Positions 27,231 through 34,789 of a stretch of 64,000 nucleotides of DNA are shown one piece after another. Below the pieces are notes generated by a model. That model saw only the letters and a program-made list of their open reading frames with translations, searched no databases and was not told where the DNA came from. Origin of the DNA: Arthrobacter antibioticus (lineage in GTDB: Bacteria > Actinomycetota > Actinomycetes > Actinomycetales > Micrococcaceae); assembly GCF_030063205.1 (NCBI RefSeq), contig NZ_JASISQ010000006.1, forward strand, positions 124,001 through 188,000. The letters run 5' to 3'. A program made the translations under genes and the position numbers. Each line of letters opens with the position of its first letter. The stretch's first letter is position 1.

Positions 27231-27662
27231 TCAGTTAACGCCGGGTATTGCTGTTTCGTCAGTAGCCGAGAATCCGCTCTCCTTGGCTTCCAAATATGCA
27301 TGCCACGAAGTTGCATCCCAGATCTCTGCCCGGCTGCCGGCGCCAATGACCACCAGTTCCTTCTCGAGACCGGCGTAGGAACGAAGGGTTCCAGGGATTG
27401 TCACCCGTCCTTGCTTGTCTGGCACTTCATCAGACGCACCAGAAAGAAAGATACGAATGTAATCCCGTGCCGCCATGTTGGACAGTGGAGCATCCTGCAT
27501 CTGGGCTAGTACTTTTTCAAACTCTCGTGCACTGAAGACGTAAATGCAGTTTTCCTGCCCCTTAGTAAGGACAAGTCCGCTGGCTAGTTCCTCCCGGAAC
27601 TTGGCGGGAAGAATGATCCGACCCTTCTCATCAAGGCGCGGTGAGTGTGTTCCAAGAAACAA
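27231..27662 (-). CDS. mraZ: Transcriptional regulator MraZ
   Basis: AbrB-like DNA-binding protein, first gene of the dcw cluster, which binds repeats in its own promoter. The 143-residue product has two SpoVT/AbrB-like halves, each with the DxxxR motif: [13 protein letters not shown] (about 11-23) and [13 protein letters not shown] (about 80-92). It begins at TTG 27662 ([15 protein letters not shown]), with GAAGGTGG about 8 bases upstream; no ATG or GTG would preserve the first motif. Three GTGGAG boxes lie 62-87 bases upstream, fitting autoregulation. Confidence 0.95.
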   Translation of the reverse strand: MFLGTHSPRLDEKGRIILPAKFREELASGLVLTKGQENCIYVFSAREFEKVLAQMQDAPLSNMAARDYIRIFLSGASDEVPDKQGRVTIPGTLRSYAGLEKELVVIGAGSRAEIWDATSWHAYLEAKESGFSATDETAIPGVN

Positions 27663-27723
27663 TCCCCCACCACCTTCATTTGTCGAGTCTGGAAACTACT
27701 CCAACCCATTCCCCTCTTACCTG

Positions 27724-27749
27724 CTCCACATTACTCCACAATCCTCCAC
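27724..27749 (-). promoter_or_regulatory. MraZ operator: three GTGGAG boxes at 10-base spacing
   Basis: On the minus strand GTGGAG occurs at 27749-27744, 27739-27734 and 27729-27724, each exactly 10 bases after the last. Characterised MraZ proteins bind short G-rich direct repeats with about one helical turn spacing (TGGGA-N5 in E. coli). The boxes cover the spacer and -10 of the promoter below, so binding would block polymerase. Confidence 0.75.
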
Positions 27750-27755
27750 GGTCAA
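27728..27755 (-). promoter_or_regulatory. mraZ promoter
   Basis: On the minus strand -35 TTGACC (27755-27750), a 16-base spacer and -10 TAATGT (27733-27728). Both match the vegetative sigma consensus well (TTGACa, TAnnnT). The expected start is near 27721, giving a leader of about 58 bases. The promoter is interleaved with the GTGGAG boxes. Confidence 0.65.
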
Positions 27756-27962
27756 CTCAAGACATACCCATCTTTGCTACGTGTCGTGCATCAGTTCCTT
27801 GTTGTAGCGGCAATTTTCTCGGTGGGTCGGGGGTGGAGGAAAAAATTCAGATGTGGACGTTGCTGCGTGTCCGGGGTGCCTTGGAAGCCACTTTTATGGA
27901 GAGTTTCAGCGGCAAATGCCCTCTGGTGGGGCAAAGTGGAGGATGTTCTGGCCCGTGCAAGT

Positions 27963-28002
27963 TCTCAGCTAGAGCCGGTTCATCTCAGCTAGAGCCGGTT
28001 CA
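27963..28002. repeat. 20-base perfect tandem duplication
   Basis: The 20-base unit starting TCTCAGCTAGAGCCGG is present at 27963-27982 and again at 27983-28002 without mismatch. It lies in the non-coding region upstream of mraZ. Confidence 0.92.
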
Positions 28003-28411
28003 CGGATTCCGCAGGAAACTCAGCCGCTCACTTCTCCAGATCTCCAGATTGTCCCCGGTCGCAAAAGCAACGATGGGCACGCAGGCTCACCCCGTCACGC
28101 GGCCGGCTATCTCTTCTGCCCGCGACAAGGGTTGACTTCGTTTCAAGTACCCCGCTGTTTTAAGTACCCCGGTCATCGCAGCACTCGGAATCCTGGAAAA
28201 AATGTGCCGCAGCAGAAACTACGACCCATAAGAGCCATTGGAGTGCGGGGCGCCAGGGAGGCAGGAAAGCGGAGGGAAAGATTTGATTTTTCTAAAAAAT
28301 TTAGGGAACCCATGGTGGTTCCGCACGCATCAACGTAGGTCACTCAGCGCTGGAAGCGAACATTTTTGAGTGCATTTTGTGAGCATCTGGTCCGAATTGG
28401 CCATCTGTTCC

Positions 28412-28447
28412 ACTGCAGGTGTTCTACTGCAGGTGTTCTACTGCAGG
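28412..28447. repeat. 14-base tandem repeat, 2.6 copies
   Basis: ACTGCAGGTGTTCT is present at 28412-28425 and 28426-28439, with the partial copy ACTGCAGG at 28440-28447. Non-coding. Confidence 0.92.
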
Positions 28448-28560
28448 CTGGCGGGAGTTGCTACGGAGACGCTGATGATGGCCCACACCTCTGGGCACTG
28501 GAGGGAGCGAGCGTGTTCTCAGTGAATGGGCACAATGCAGCGCTGGCCAGTTTGTGAAGT

Positions 28561-28590
28561 CCGTAATGGGAACACCGTAATGGGAACACC
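28561..28590. repeat. 14-base tandem duplication
   Basis: CCGTAATGGGAACA is present at 28561-28574 and 28575-28588, followed by CC, the start of another unit. A similar imperfect pair (TACTGGAAGAAAC at 28615 and 28629) lies 25 bases on. Confidence 0.92.
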
Positions 28591-28670
28591 AGCACAACAG
28601 CACTGTGCAGTGCGTACTGGAAGAAACCTACTGGAAGAAACGTACTGCAGGTGCGTACTGCATGAAAGGT

Positions 28671-29048
28671 CTACGGCTGGCGGCGACGCTCTTCCCATTT
28701 TTCTTCAAGACCGTTCATAAATCCGCTTTTTTGCTTGGCCCGGGTCTTATCCCCTGGCTTGTGCTCAGTCTGGTGCTGTGAGCCAAATCTCGGCTTTGAG
28801 ACAGCCACGTAGACACCTCCACCCATGACTAGGAAGCCAACGATTCCAAGCGGGATCAAATGCAACGCCACACCGGCTAATAGCACCAACAAACCTGTGA
28901 TCATGATCAACACACCAATGACGATGTTGCGTGTTGACAATGACTTCGTTGGGGCCGTTGACAGGGCGTGGGCAAACTTGGGATCTTCCGCATGCAGCTG
29001 CTGTTCTAATTGGTCCAGCAGTCTCTGCTCGTGCTCAGAGAGGGGCAT
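28671..29048 (-). CDS. DUF3040 membrane protein
   Basis: Actinobacterial DUF3040 protein of unknown function. In 125 residues, the N-terminus MPLSEHEQRLLDQLEQQLHAEDP is the family signature (about 1-23). Two helices follow (about 41-60 and 63-83, IPLGIVGFLVMGGGVYVAV), then a Lys/Arg/Glu-rich cytoplasmic tail (KSGFMNGLEEKWEERRRQP). ATG 29048 has GGAGGTCGTC just upstream, a strong ribosome site. It lies between dinB and mraZ in the same direction, a common arrangement in Arthrobacter relatives. Confidence 0.88.
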   Translation of the reverse strand: MPLSEHEQRLLDQLEQQLHAEDPKFAHALSTAPTKSLSTRNIVIGVLIMITGLLVLLAGVALHLIPLGIVGFLVMGGGVYVAVSKPRFGSQHQTEHKPGDKTRAKQKSGFMNGLEEKWEERRRQP

Positions 29049-29390
29049 GACGACCTCCTTCAGGTCAGGGCCATGGGCGTGTTAAAACGTTAACGAACAT
29101 ACTTGCCTATTGATTCCCACTGAACCGAATCCGCAATGCACTAGGTGCAATCTGGGTCCCGAGCGCCCGGGTATGAACAAGCGACGAAGTCATCTATGAA
29201 TTAACTCCTACCACTAACAATAGGCTTGATTCTCTGGAACGGAAACCCATATCAGGTGCGTCAGCGATCGGGGTGCTGGGAACATTTTTTGATCACGTAC
29301 GGATCACGTAGGGAACCCTTGGATTTGGGCACTTTTTACCCGCGTTGAGATGAGAGCCATGCGCTTTTGTTGGCGTCGCTAGGGAGCTCT
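29049..29390. other. dinB-DUF3040 intergenic region
   Basis: 342 bases without a gene. It holds a small inverted repeat GTTAA-AACG-TTAAC at 29081-29094, 33 bases before the DUF3040 start, and an 11-base direct repeat (GATCACGTACG/GATCACGTAGG, 29291-29312). No clear promoter or terminator could be assigned. Confidence 0.5.
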
Positions 29391-30602
29391 TTACGCTCTG
29401 TCGCGAGGCTTAATGAGGCGTGCGGGAACAATTTTGGCGCTACCGAACCTTGCCGCAATAGCATCACCAACCACTTCGGCATTGCGTGAGTTGTCATCCC
29501 GAGGGTCCAAGGTGAACTGCAGCGGTGCGCCCGCAAGAGCATCCAGCTTTTCCATGCGCACCCCAATCAATCGCACACTTTGGGGCCGGACTCCTAGCGC
29601 GCGCAGAAGGGTCACCGCGCCGGCATAAATTTGTGTCGCACTGTCAGTTCCTGCGCTGAGCGTCTTGGACCGCGTGATGGATGAGAAGTCGGAATACTTG
29701 ATTTTCAAAGAAAGCGTGTGCCCGCTCAACCCTGCTTCTCGAAGACGCCCTGCCACACGGTGGGAAAGTCTCAACAGTTCCCTGGTGAGGACTTCGTCGT
29801 CGAAGGTATCCACGGCGAACGTTTCCTCAGAACCGATGCTCTTCTCCTGGCGTTCACCGGTCACCGGCCTCGGATCTATCCCCCAGGAAAGCGAATGCAG
29901 TGCAGCCCCCGTGCTACCTAGCGCCTTCTGCAGGGAGGGCAGGGGTGTTGCAGCCACATCTGCCACAGTAAAGATCCCCAATCGAGCAAGGACCTGGCGC
30001 GTCTTTACTCCTACACCCCACAGGGCCTCAACAGGCAGGCTGTGGAGGTACTCCACGGTTTGCTCTTTTTCGATCAGGAGCATTCCGTTGGGTTTGCAAC
30101 GCGTTGAGGCGACTTTAGCCACAAATTTACTGGCTGCAATACCCACCGACGCCGTGATGCCCACCTCTGCGGAAATGCGCGACCGAATCAACGCACCAAT
30201 TTCTAGAGGTGTTCCCAACCGTCGCAATGAGCCACTGATATCAAGAAAGGCTTCATCCACGCTCAATTGCTCAACTTTGTCTGTAATGGAGCGGAAGACC
30301 GTCATGATCTCTCCTGAGACCTGCTGGTAAAGCTGGTGTCGAGGTGGGATTACGACGGCGGTTGGGCACAATCGCAGGGCCGTCACCATGGGCATAGCGG
30401 AACGAACCCCCACGCTGCGCGCTTCATAGGAAGCTGAAAGTACCACCGAACGTCCCTCAGGCTGGCCAACGATCACCATTTTGCCTCGTAGATCCGGGCT
30501 ATCCCGCAGTTCAACAGTTACATAAAAGGCGTCCATGTCCACATGCATGATTGTGCAACCCTCTTGCTGGGACCCTCGGCGCTGCTGCGGTTGCTCATTC
30601 AC
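29391..30602 (-). CDS. dinB: DNA polymerase IV (Y family)
   Basis: Low-fidelity translesion polymerase. The 403-residue product has HVDMDAFYVTVE (about 20-31) with the first catalytic Asp, SYEARSVGVRSAMP (about 58-71), SVDEAFLDISG (about 114-124) with the second catalytic acids, then a helix-hairpin-helix and little-finger domain. The tail RLIKPRDRA is basic and lacks an obvious beta-clamp motif. Start GTG 30602 has GAGAG adjacent; ATG 30548 (MHVDMDAFY) would remove 18 poorly conserved residues. I see no LexA box of the TCGAAC-N4-GTTCGA type upstream. Confidence 0.94.
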   Translation of the reverse strand: MNEQPQQRRGSQQEGCTIMHVDMDAFYVTVELRDSPDLRGKMVIVGQPEGRSVVLSASYEARSVGVRSAMPMVTALRLCPTAVVIPPRHQLYQQVSGEIMTVFRSITDKVEQLSVDEAFLDISGSLRRLGTPLEIGALIRSRISAEVGITASVGIAASKFVAKVASTRCKPNGMLLIEKEQTVEYLHSLPVEALWGVGVKTRQVLARLGIFTVADVAATPLPSLQKALGSTGAALHSLSWGIDPRPVTGERQEKSIGSEETFAVDTFDDEVLTRELLRLSHRVAGRLREAGLSGHTLSLKIKYSDFSSITRSKTLSAGTDSATQIYAGAVTLLRALGVRPQSVRLIGVRMEKLDALAGAPLQFTLDPRDDNSRNAEVVGDAIAARFGSAKIVPARLIKPRDRA

Positions 30603-30611
30603 CTCTCAAGT

Positions 30612-30642
30612 CTAGTGAGTGAACTTCTCTTGAACTCACTAG
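30612..30642. repeat. Inverted repeat between dinB and the lipoprotein gene
   Basis: CTAGTGAGT (30612-30620) and ACTCACTAG (30634-30642) form 9-base perfect arms around 13 bases, flanked by CAAG/CTTG. It begins 10 bases before the dinB start in the divergent intergenic region, so an operator role is possible. Confidence 0.6.
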
Positions 30643-30757
30643 CGTGCTTGGAGCTCATCACAGTGACGGGCACAACACCTCCAGTATGCCTGGGCCTCTT
30701 CTTGGGTAAACTGGAGCCGATGCCATCGCACCAGCTCCGGCAGCTAAGGAAACAGTC

Positions 30758-31354
30758 ATGACCAAATTCATCCCCCGCTCCTCGCGCATAGTGCCGTTAT
30801 CGCGCATAGTGCCGTTATCTCGCAGATGTCTCTGGGCAGCTGGCGCAGTTTCTACCATTGTCCTTCTGACGGCTTGCTCCAGCCAGAGCACTCCTGTTTC
30901 GTCCGCCTCGGCCGCTTCGTCTGCTTCGTCCGCTTCGGCCTCCGCTGCCGCAACATCACCATCGGCGCCCATTAGCGCCGCCGCGGAAAGTTCGGCCACC
31001 CCGTCAGCACAGTCTGCGGTGAAGAAACTGGTTGCGGGTTTCCCTACAACAGTTTTGCCGCTCATGCCGGACGCCACAATTCAAGCTTCAAGCCTTGAGC
31101 ACAACACTGACGTTTCGATGGCTTCAATGACAGCAAGTGTCACGGCCAGTTCAGCAGATGTATTGGCTTACTACACCAAGTCGTTGACCAGCCAAGGCTT
31201 TGAAGCGCAGCCTGGCGACGCAGTGGACGGCGTTCCGTTGAAGACATTCGTTCGGGCTCAGGGTCAGGAAATTGCCACAGTCTCTATAGTCCAGAGCGCG
31301 TCCACCGCGACCTTCACTATCGGCGCAACACTCCTGCCTGCCTCGTTTAGGTAA
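30758..31354 (+). CDS. Putative lipoprotein
   Basis: Function not recognised. The 198-residue product has a basic N-terminus, a hydrophobic core (AAGAVSTIVLL) and the lipobox LTAC with Cys41, so it should be lipid-anchored on the outer face. A Ser/Ala-rich linker (about 44-85) is followed by a compact domain (about 88-198; VLAYYTKSLTSQGFEAQPGD) that resembles the small lipoprotein folds of actinobacteria. ATG 30758 has AAGGAAACAGTC upstream. The signal peptide n-region carries an exact six-residue duplication (SRIVPL twice) from an 18-base tandem repeat. Confidence 0.8.
   Translation: MTKFIPRSSRIVPLSRIVPLSRRCLWAAGAVSTIVLLTACSSQSTPVSSASAASSASSASASAAATSPSAPISAAAESSATPSAQSAVKKLVAGFPTTVLPLMPDATIQASSLEHNTDVSMASMTASVTASSADVLAYYTKSLTSQGFEAQPGDAVDGVPLKTFVRAQGQEIATVSIVQSASTATFTIGATLLPASFR
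30783..30818. repeat. In-frame 18-base tandem duplication in lipoprotein signal peptide
   Basis: CGCGCATAGTGCCGTTAT is present at 30783-30800 and 30801-30818 without mismatch. It duplicates SRIVPL and lengthens the positively charged n-region by six residues. Confidence 0.92.
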
Positions 31355-31465
31355 ACCATCGACTCAAGTGACTACTCGATGTAAATACTCACTGACGCTG
31401 TCCAGACACTGGCACAAAGTCAGAACTCCAGCATTTTTGATCCCACAGGAAGGAATCTTGAAAGC

Positions 31466-32569
31466 ATGAACACTACTTCCGTCCAAACCGGAGAACCCAT
31501 GCGTGGGGAACACGACGCATTTATTACGGCTGTAGCGCAGCAATTGACTGAGTTCCTAGCCGAAAAGCACCAGCTACTGACGCAAATATCCCCAGCAACA
31601 TTGGTTTTGGTGGATTCGATCTCGAAGCTCGTCACCGGCGGGAAACGGATGCGGGCGCTACTGTGCTATTGGGGATGGCGTGGTGCAGGGGGCGCTCCTG
31701 AGGCAAAGGCCATCATTCAGGCGGGGGCGGCGCTTGAACTGTTTCAGGCTGCGGCATTGATCCACGATGACATCATTGACCGCTCTGATACCCGCCGCGG
31801 AAGTCCAAGCGTGCACCGGCAGTTCAGCACTCTGCATAGCGAGAGCCAGTGGGCTTTAGATGATGAACGGTTTGGCCAGGCAGCCGCGATCCTTACTGGT
31901 GACTTGTGTTTGTCTCTCAGTGAAGAGATGTTTGCACGGATCAGCTCCGAAGGCGACAACCGCGCTCGGGAAATTTTTAATCTCATGCGCACGGAAGTCA
32001 TGGCAGGGCAGTACCTGGATATTTTGGAGGAGGTTGCTGGCCCGTCCCAACCGCATAGCACTGCGGTGGCTCGAGCTTTGGCCATTATCCGTTTTAAGAG
32101 CGCAAAGTACTCCTCCGAGCATCCGCTGGTGCTGGGAGGGGCCTTGGCCGGTGGTGAAGATAGTTTACTGGCAGGCTACAGCTCGTTTGCCCTGCCACTG
32201 GGAGAGGCTTTCCAGTTGCGCGATGACGTCTTGGGAGTCTTTGGTGATCCGGTTCAAACCGGCAAGCCTGCTGGCGATGACCTGCGTGAAGGCAAGCGGA
32301 CGGTGTTGGTGGGCTTGACTATAGATGCAAGCGTTGGGGCCGAACGAGAATTTGTTGATAGGAACTTGGGGAACCCTGAGCTAAGCGAGGACGACGTGGA
32401 GAGAGTCCGTTCCATCATGGTCCAGTGCGGTGCCCTTGAAAGCGCCGAAGAGCTGATTGCCCAGAGAAGCGATACTGCATTTGCTGCCCTTGCTCAGCTG
32501 CCCATTGAGGAGACCGTGACTGCTGCACTTGCGACTGTGGGCCGAGGCGCCGTCGCTAGAACGTCCTGA
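31466..32569 (+). CDS. idsA: Polyprenyl diphosphate synthase (geranylgeranyl type)
   Basis: Trans-isoprenyl diphosphate synthase that condenses IPP with allylic diphosphates, feeding menaquinone, carotenoid or polyprenol synthesis. The 367 residues have the first aspartate-rich motif DDIIDRSD at 101-108 and the second, DDVLG, at 253-257, plus GGKRMRALL near 59 for IPP binding. The residues just before the first motif (FQAAALIH) have small side chains, favouring C20 or longer products. Equivalent to Rv2173 (idsA2) by place next to an Rv2175c homologue. Start ATG 31466 has GGAATCTTGAAAGC upstream. Confidence 0.92.
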   Translation: MNTTSVQTGEPMRGEHDAFITAVAQQLTEFLAEKHQLLTQISPATLVLVDSISKLVTGGKRMRALLCYWGWRGAGGAPEAKAIIQAGAALELFQAAALIHDDIIDRSDTRRGSPSVHRQFSTLHSESQWALDDERFGQAAAILTGDLCLSLSEEMFARISSEGDNRAREIFNLMRTEVMAGQYLDILEEVAGPSQPHSTAVARALAIIRFKSAKYSSEHPLVLGGALAGGEDSLLAGYSSFALPLGEAFQLRDDVLGVFGDPVQTGKPAGDDLREGKRTVLVGLTIDASVGAEREFVDRNLGNPELSEDDVERVRSIMVQCGALESAEELIAQRSDTAFAALAQLPIEETVTAALATVGRGAVARTS

Positions 32570-32624
32570 GCCTCGACTGATGGTGCTTAACTACTGATTC
32601 TTAACTAGTAGTAAAGGCCGGTGT

Positions 32625-32663
32625 CTTTGCGGGTTAGCAACCTCTGGCTGTCAACCCGCAAAG
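32625..32663. terminator. Bidirectional terminator between convergent genes
   Basis: Perfect 11-base stem CTTTGCGGGTT (32625-32635) with AACCCGCAAAG (32653-32663), loop 17 bases. It lies between the ends of idsA (32569) and the Rv2175c-like gene (32676). U-tracts are weak on both sides. Confidence 0.7.
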
Positions 32664-32675
32664 CTATCGAAAAAT

Positions 32676-33047
32676 CTACCAGCCCAGGGCTGCCGCACGG
32701 CGGCGGATTTCAGTTTTGCGGCCCTCGCGCAGGGCATCTATTGGCCGCCCTGGCAGTGAATCATCCGCGGTGTAGAGCCATTCGATTGCTTGATTGTCCT
32801 CGAAGCCGGCATCGTGAAGCACGGAGATGGTGCCACGCAGGCTTTCCAGGATGTGGTCTCCTGCAATGAACTCAGCGGGAACTGCCCTGATTGAGCGCTC
32901 ACCCACGCGGGAGGCCAGAAGGGAACCATCTTTAACCAAGGCATGAACTTTAGTGACCGAGACGTCAAGCATCTCGGCAACATCGGGTAGGGGCAACCAT
33001 TCGCTAACTACTTTTTCAACATTACTCACAGATAAATGTTCCCACAT
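32676..33047 (-). CDS. Rv2175c-like helix-turn-helix regulator
   Basis: DNA-binding protein of the Rv2175c family; the mycobacterial protein is a phosphorylation substrate of the neighbouring kinase PknL. The 123-residue product has a winged helix-turn-helix (about 12-60: WLPLPDVAEMLDVSVTKVHAL, split here) and the family C-terminal domain with SLRGTISVLHDAGFEDNQAIEWL (about 75-97) and RPIDALREGRKTEIRRRA. ATG 33047 (MWEHLSVSN) has GAGAG upstream; GTG 33029 is an alternative. A 34-residue upstream extension is rejected for lack of similarity. The kinase gene is 1.7 kb away. Confidence 0.85.
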   Translation of the reverse strand: MWEHLSVSNVEKVVSEWLPLPDVAEMLDVSVTKVHALVKDGSLLASRVGERSIRAVPAEFIAGDHILESLRGTISVLHDAGFEDNQAIEWLYTADDSLPGRPIDALREGRKTEIRRRAAALGW

Positions 33048-33253
33048 ATTGCTCTCAAGCATGCAAACACATGGGCGCTCAACCGATAATCCCAACAATT
33101 CCCACGTTCTTGTGTTCATTTTGTGCTCAATCCACATTGAAATTACCATCGAAGTCCCATTCGCACGGACTTTAGTGTAAATTCACTTCTAGTCACATGA
33201 GTAACATAAACACCAATGGCATCATCCGTAACGGAAATTTGAGGTACGCCCCG

Positions 33254-34678
33254 ATGACTCCCCCACGCCCATCGCCCACTAGCGCCAAACAGTTGGTCGC
33301 AGTGGCCACAGCAGCCATTCCCGTGGTCATGCTTTCCTCCTTGGCTTTGGCCAGTCCCGCGACAGCGGCTCCGACGCAGATCAAGCCCCACGGCAGTCAT
33401 GGCACCCTTGACGCACAGAAGGTCCTTGCGGCCGTAAAGGCGCGTACTGCTTCAAGTCACATTCCGGCCGCTGTGGTGGCTAGTTCAGTGCCCCGTACAG
33501 TTAGCACACAGGCTGTTAGCGCACGTGCTGTTAGCACACCAGTTGTTAAGGCACAGGCTGTTAGGGCACAGGCGTCGGCTTCCTCGACTCATACAGTCGC
33601 TGCTGGTGACACGGTCTCCGGCATCGCAGCCACCTTCGGTGTATCCGTTGAGTCTGTTCTTGCTTTAAATAAGATCTCAGCATCCACGATCATCCATCCC
33701 GGCAAGGTCCTGACCATCTCCGGATCCGGCGCTCCGGCGGGTGAATCTTCAAGCCCGGCGTCGTCCACTCAGAGCCACACTGTTCGTGCAGGTGAAACCC
33801 TCAGCGGGATTTCTGCCCAGTACGGCGTAAGCCTGGAAAGTGTTTACGCGTTGAACAGCCTCACTGGCAGTTCGATCATTCAGCCGGGGCAAGAAATTAA
33901 GGTCTCCGGAGAAACTGCAGAAGCACCCCAAGTCACCGAAAACGTGGCGGTTCCTGCCAGTGGCAATCAGTACGTGATCAAGGCTGGTGACACACTTTCC
34001 GCTATTGCGGCCAAGAACGATGTGAGCCTCGCGTCCCTCGTCGCTGCAAATGGTGGGGATGCTAAATCAGCGATCTACCCCGGAAAGACCTTGTCAATCC
34101 CGGGTTTGACTGCGGCCTCAAGCGATATCGTTCCCATCACGCCAGCTGAGTCTGGCACGGCTGCATCCACGGCGGAACTGACTCCAGAGCAGCAGGTCCC
34201 CAGCACTTTTCTGCACTACACCTACCCTGAGGCAGTAGTTAGTGATGCAAACGTCAACAAGTCTGCGCTCCTGGCAGCCCCGGCACCTTCCAGGGCACAG
34301 ATGAAGGAAATGGTGGCCAGAACTGCGGCAGCAATGGGCGTCGATCCGGCACTTGCCATGGCGTTTGCCCAACAGGAGTCCGGATTCAACCACCAATCAG
34401 TCTCCCCAGCCAACGCCATCGGCACCATGCAGGTCATTCCTGATGCTGGCGAGTGGGCATCGGGTCTAGTGGGCCGCACACTGAACCTGCTTGATCCGCA
34501 GGACAACGTCACAGCAGGGGTCGCCATCATCCGGGCGTTGCATTCCGGTGCACCGAATGAAGATCAGGCCATTGCAGGTTATTACCAGGGCCAGTACTCC
34601 GTCAGCGTCCATGGCATGTTCAACGACACTGTGAATTACGTAGCCGGCATTAAAGCTAACCGCGAGCTTTTCCGCTAA
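33254..34678 (+). CDS. LysM/lytic transglycosylase-like cell wall protein
   Basis: Secreted peptidoglycan-binding protein. ATG 33254 (MTPPRPSPTS) is preferred to 33197 because GAGG sits 9 bases upstream and the signal peptide (helix AVATAAIPVVMLSSLALA, cleavage near ATAA-P) then starts properly. After a Val/Ser/Ala-rich linker come three LysM repeats, with cores HTVAAGDTVSGIAA (about 118), HTVRAGETLSGISA (about 181) and YVIKAGDTLSAIAA (about 248). The C-terminal 130 residues form an SLT-type transglycosylase domain with the catalytic Glu in AFAQQESGFN and AIGTMQVIPDAG. It lies just before the PASTA kinase gene, with a terminator between. Confidence 0.88.
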   Translation: MTPPRPSPTSAKQLVAVATAAIPVVMLSSLALASPATAAPTQIKPHGSHGTLDAQKVLAAVKARTASSHIPAAVVASSVPRTVSTQAVSARAVSTPVVKAQAVRAQASASSTHTVAAGDTVSGIAATFGVSVESVLALNKISASTIIHPGKVLTISGSGAPAGESSSPASSTQSHTVRAGETLSGISAQYGVSLESVYALNSLTGSSIIQPGQEIKVSGETAEAPQVTENVAVPASGNQYVIKAGDTLSAIAAKNDVSLASLVAANGGDAKSAIYPGKTLSIPGLTAASSDIVPITPAESGTAASTAELTPEQQVPSTFLHYTYPEAVVSDANVNKSALLAAPAPSRAQMKEMVARTAAAMGVDPALAMAFAQQESGFNHQSVSPANAIGTMQVIPDAGEWASGLVGRTLNLLDPQDNVTAGVAIIRALHSGAPNEDQAIAGYYQGQYSVSVHGMFNDTVNYVAGIKANRELFR

Positions 34679-34726
34679 CAACTGCCAGCCAGTGACTGCA
34701 GGGAGCAAAAAGTACGCTCTCAACGA

Positions 34727-34765
34727 AAAGGGGACCCCCGCACGGTGTTGCGGGAGGTCCCCTTT
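34727..34765 (+). terminator. Terminator after the LysM protein gene
   Basis: AAAGGGGACC (34727-34736) pairs with GGTCCCCTTT (34756-34765), with CCCGCA/TGCGGG continuing the stem across a one-base bulge. It ends 24 bases before the kinase start, followed by GCTTTC rather than a pure U-run. Confidence 0.8.
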
Positions 34766-34789
34766 GCTTTCAACTCCTAAGCTGGAAGA

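Larger units (their letters stand above)
27756..28670. other. Non-coding region with many short tandem duplications
   Basis: No credible gene in about 900 bases between DUF3040 and mraZ. It contains perfect tandem duplications at 27963-28002, 28412-28447 and 28561-28590, an imperfect one at 28615-28642, repeated AAGTACCCCG near 28145-28175, a GGAACC/GGTTCC hairpin (28305-28322) and an AT-rich patch near 28280-28303. No known RNA family is recognised. Confidence 0.6.

Noticed and set aside
26952-27509. Plus-strand 185-codon frame antisense to mraZ
   Set aside because: Antisense to a clear gene; no domain, Cys/Arg-rich shadow translation.
27641-28135. Plus-strand 164-codon open frame opposite and beyond the mraZ start
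   Set aside because: Composition is random-looking (His/Pro/Ser/Cys-rich), it crosses the mraZ promoter and the tandem repeats, and it has no recognisable domain or ribosome site.
28412-28642. CRISPR-like array
   Set aside because: Repeats are contiguous tandem copies of about 14 bases without spacers, and no cas genes are present.
30603-30757. LexA (SOS) box in the dinB promoter region
   Set aside because: No TCGAAC-N4-GTTCGA-like sequence is present; only the CTAGTGAGT dyad.
32689-33149. Longer Rv2175c-like protein from a start at 33149
   Set aside because: The added 34 residues overlap the divergent promoter region and match nothing in the family.
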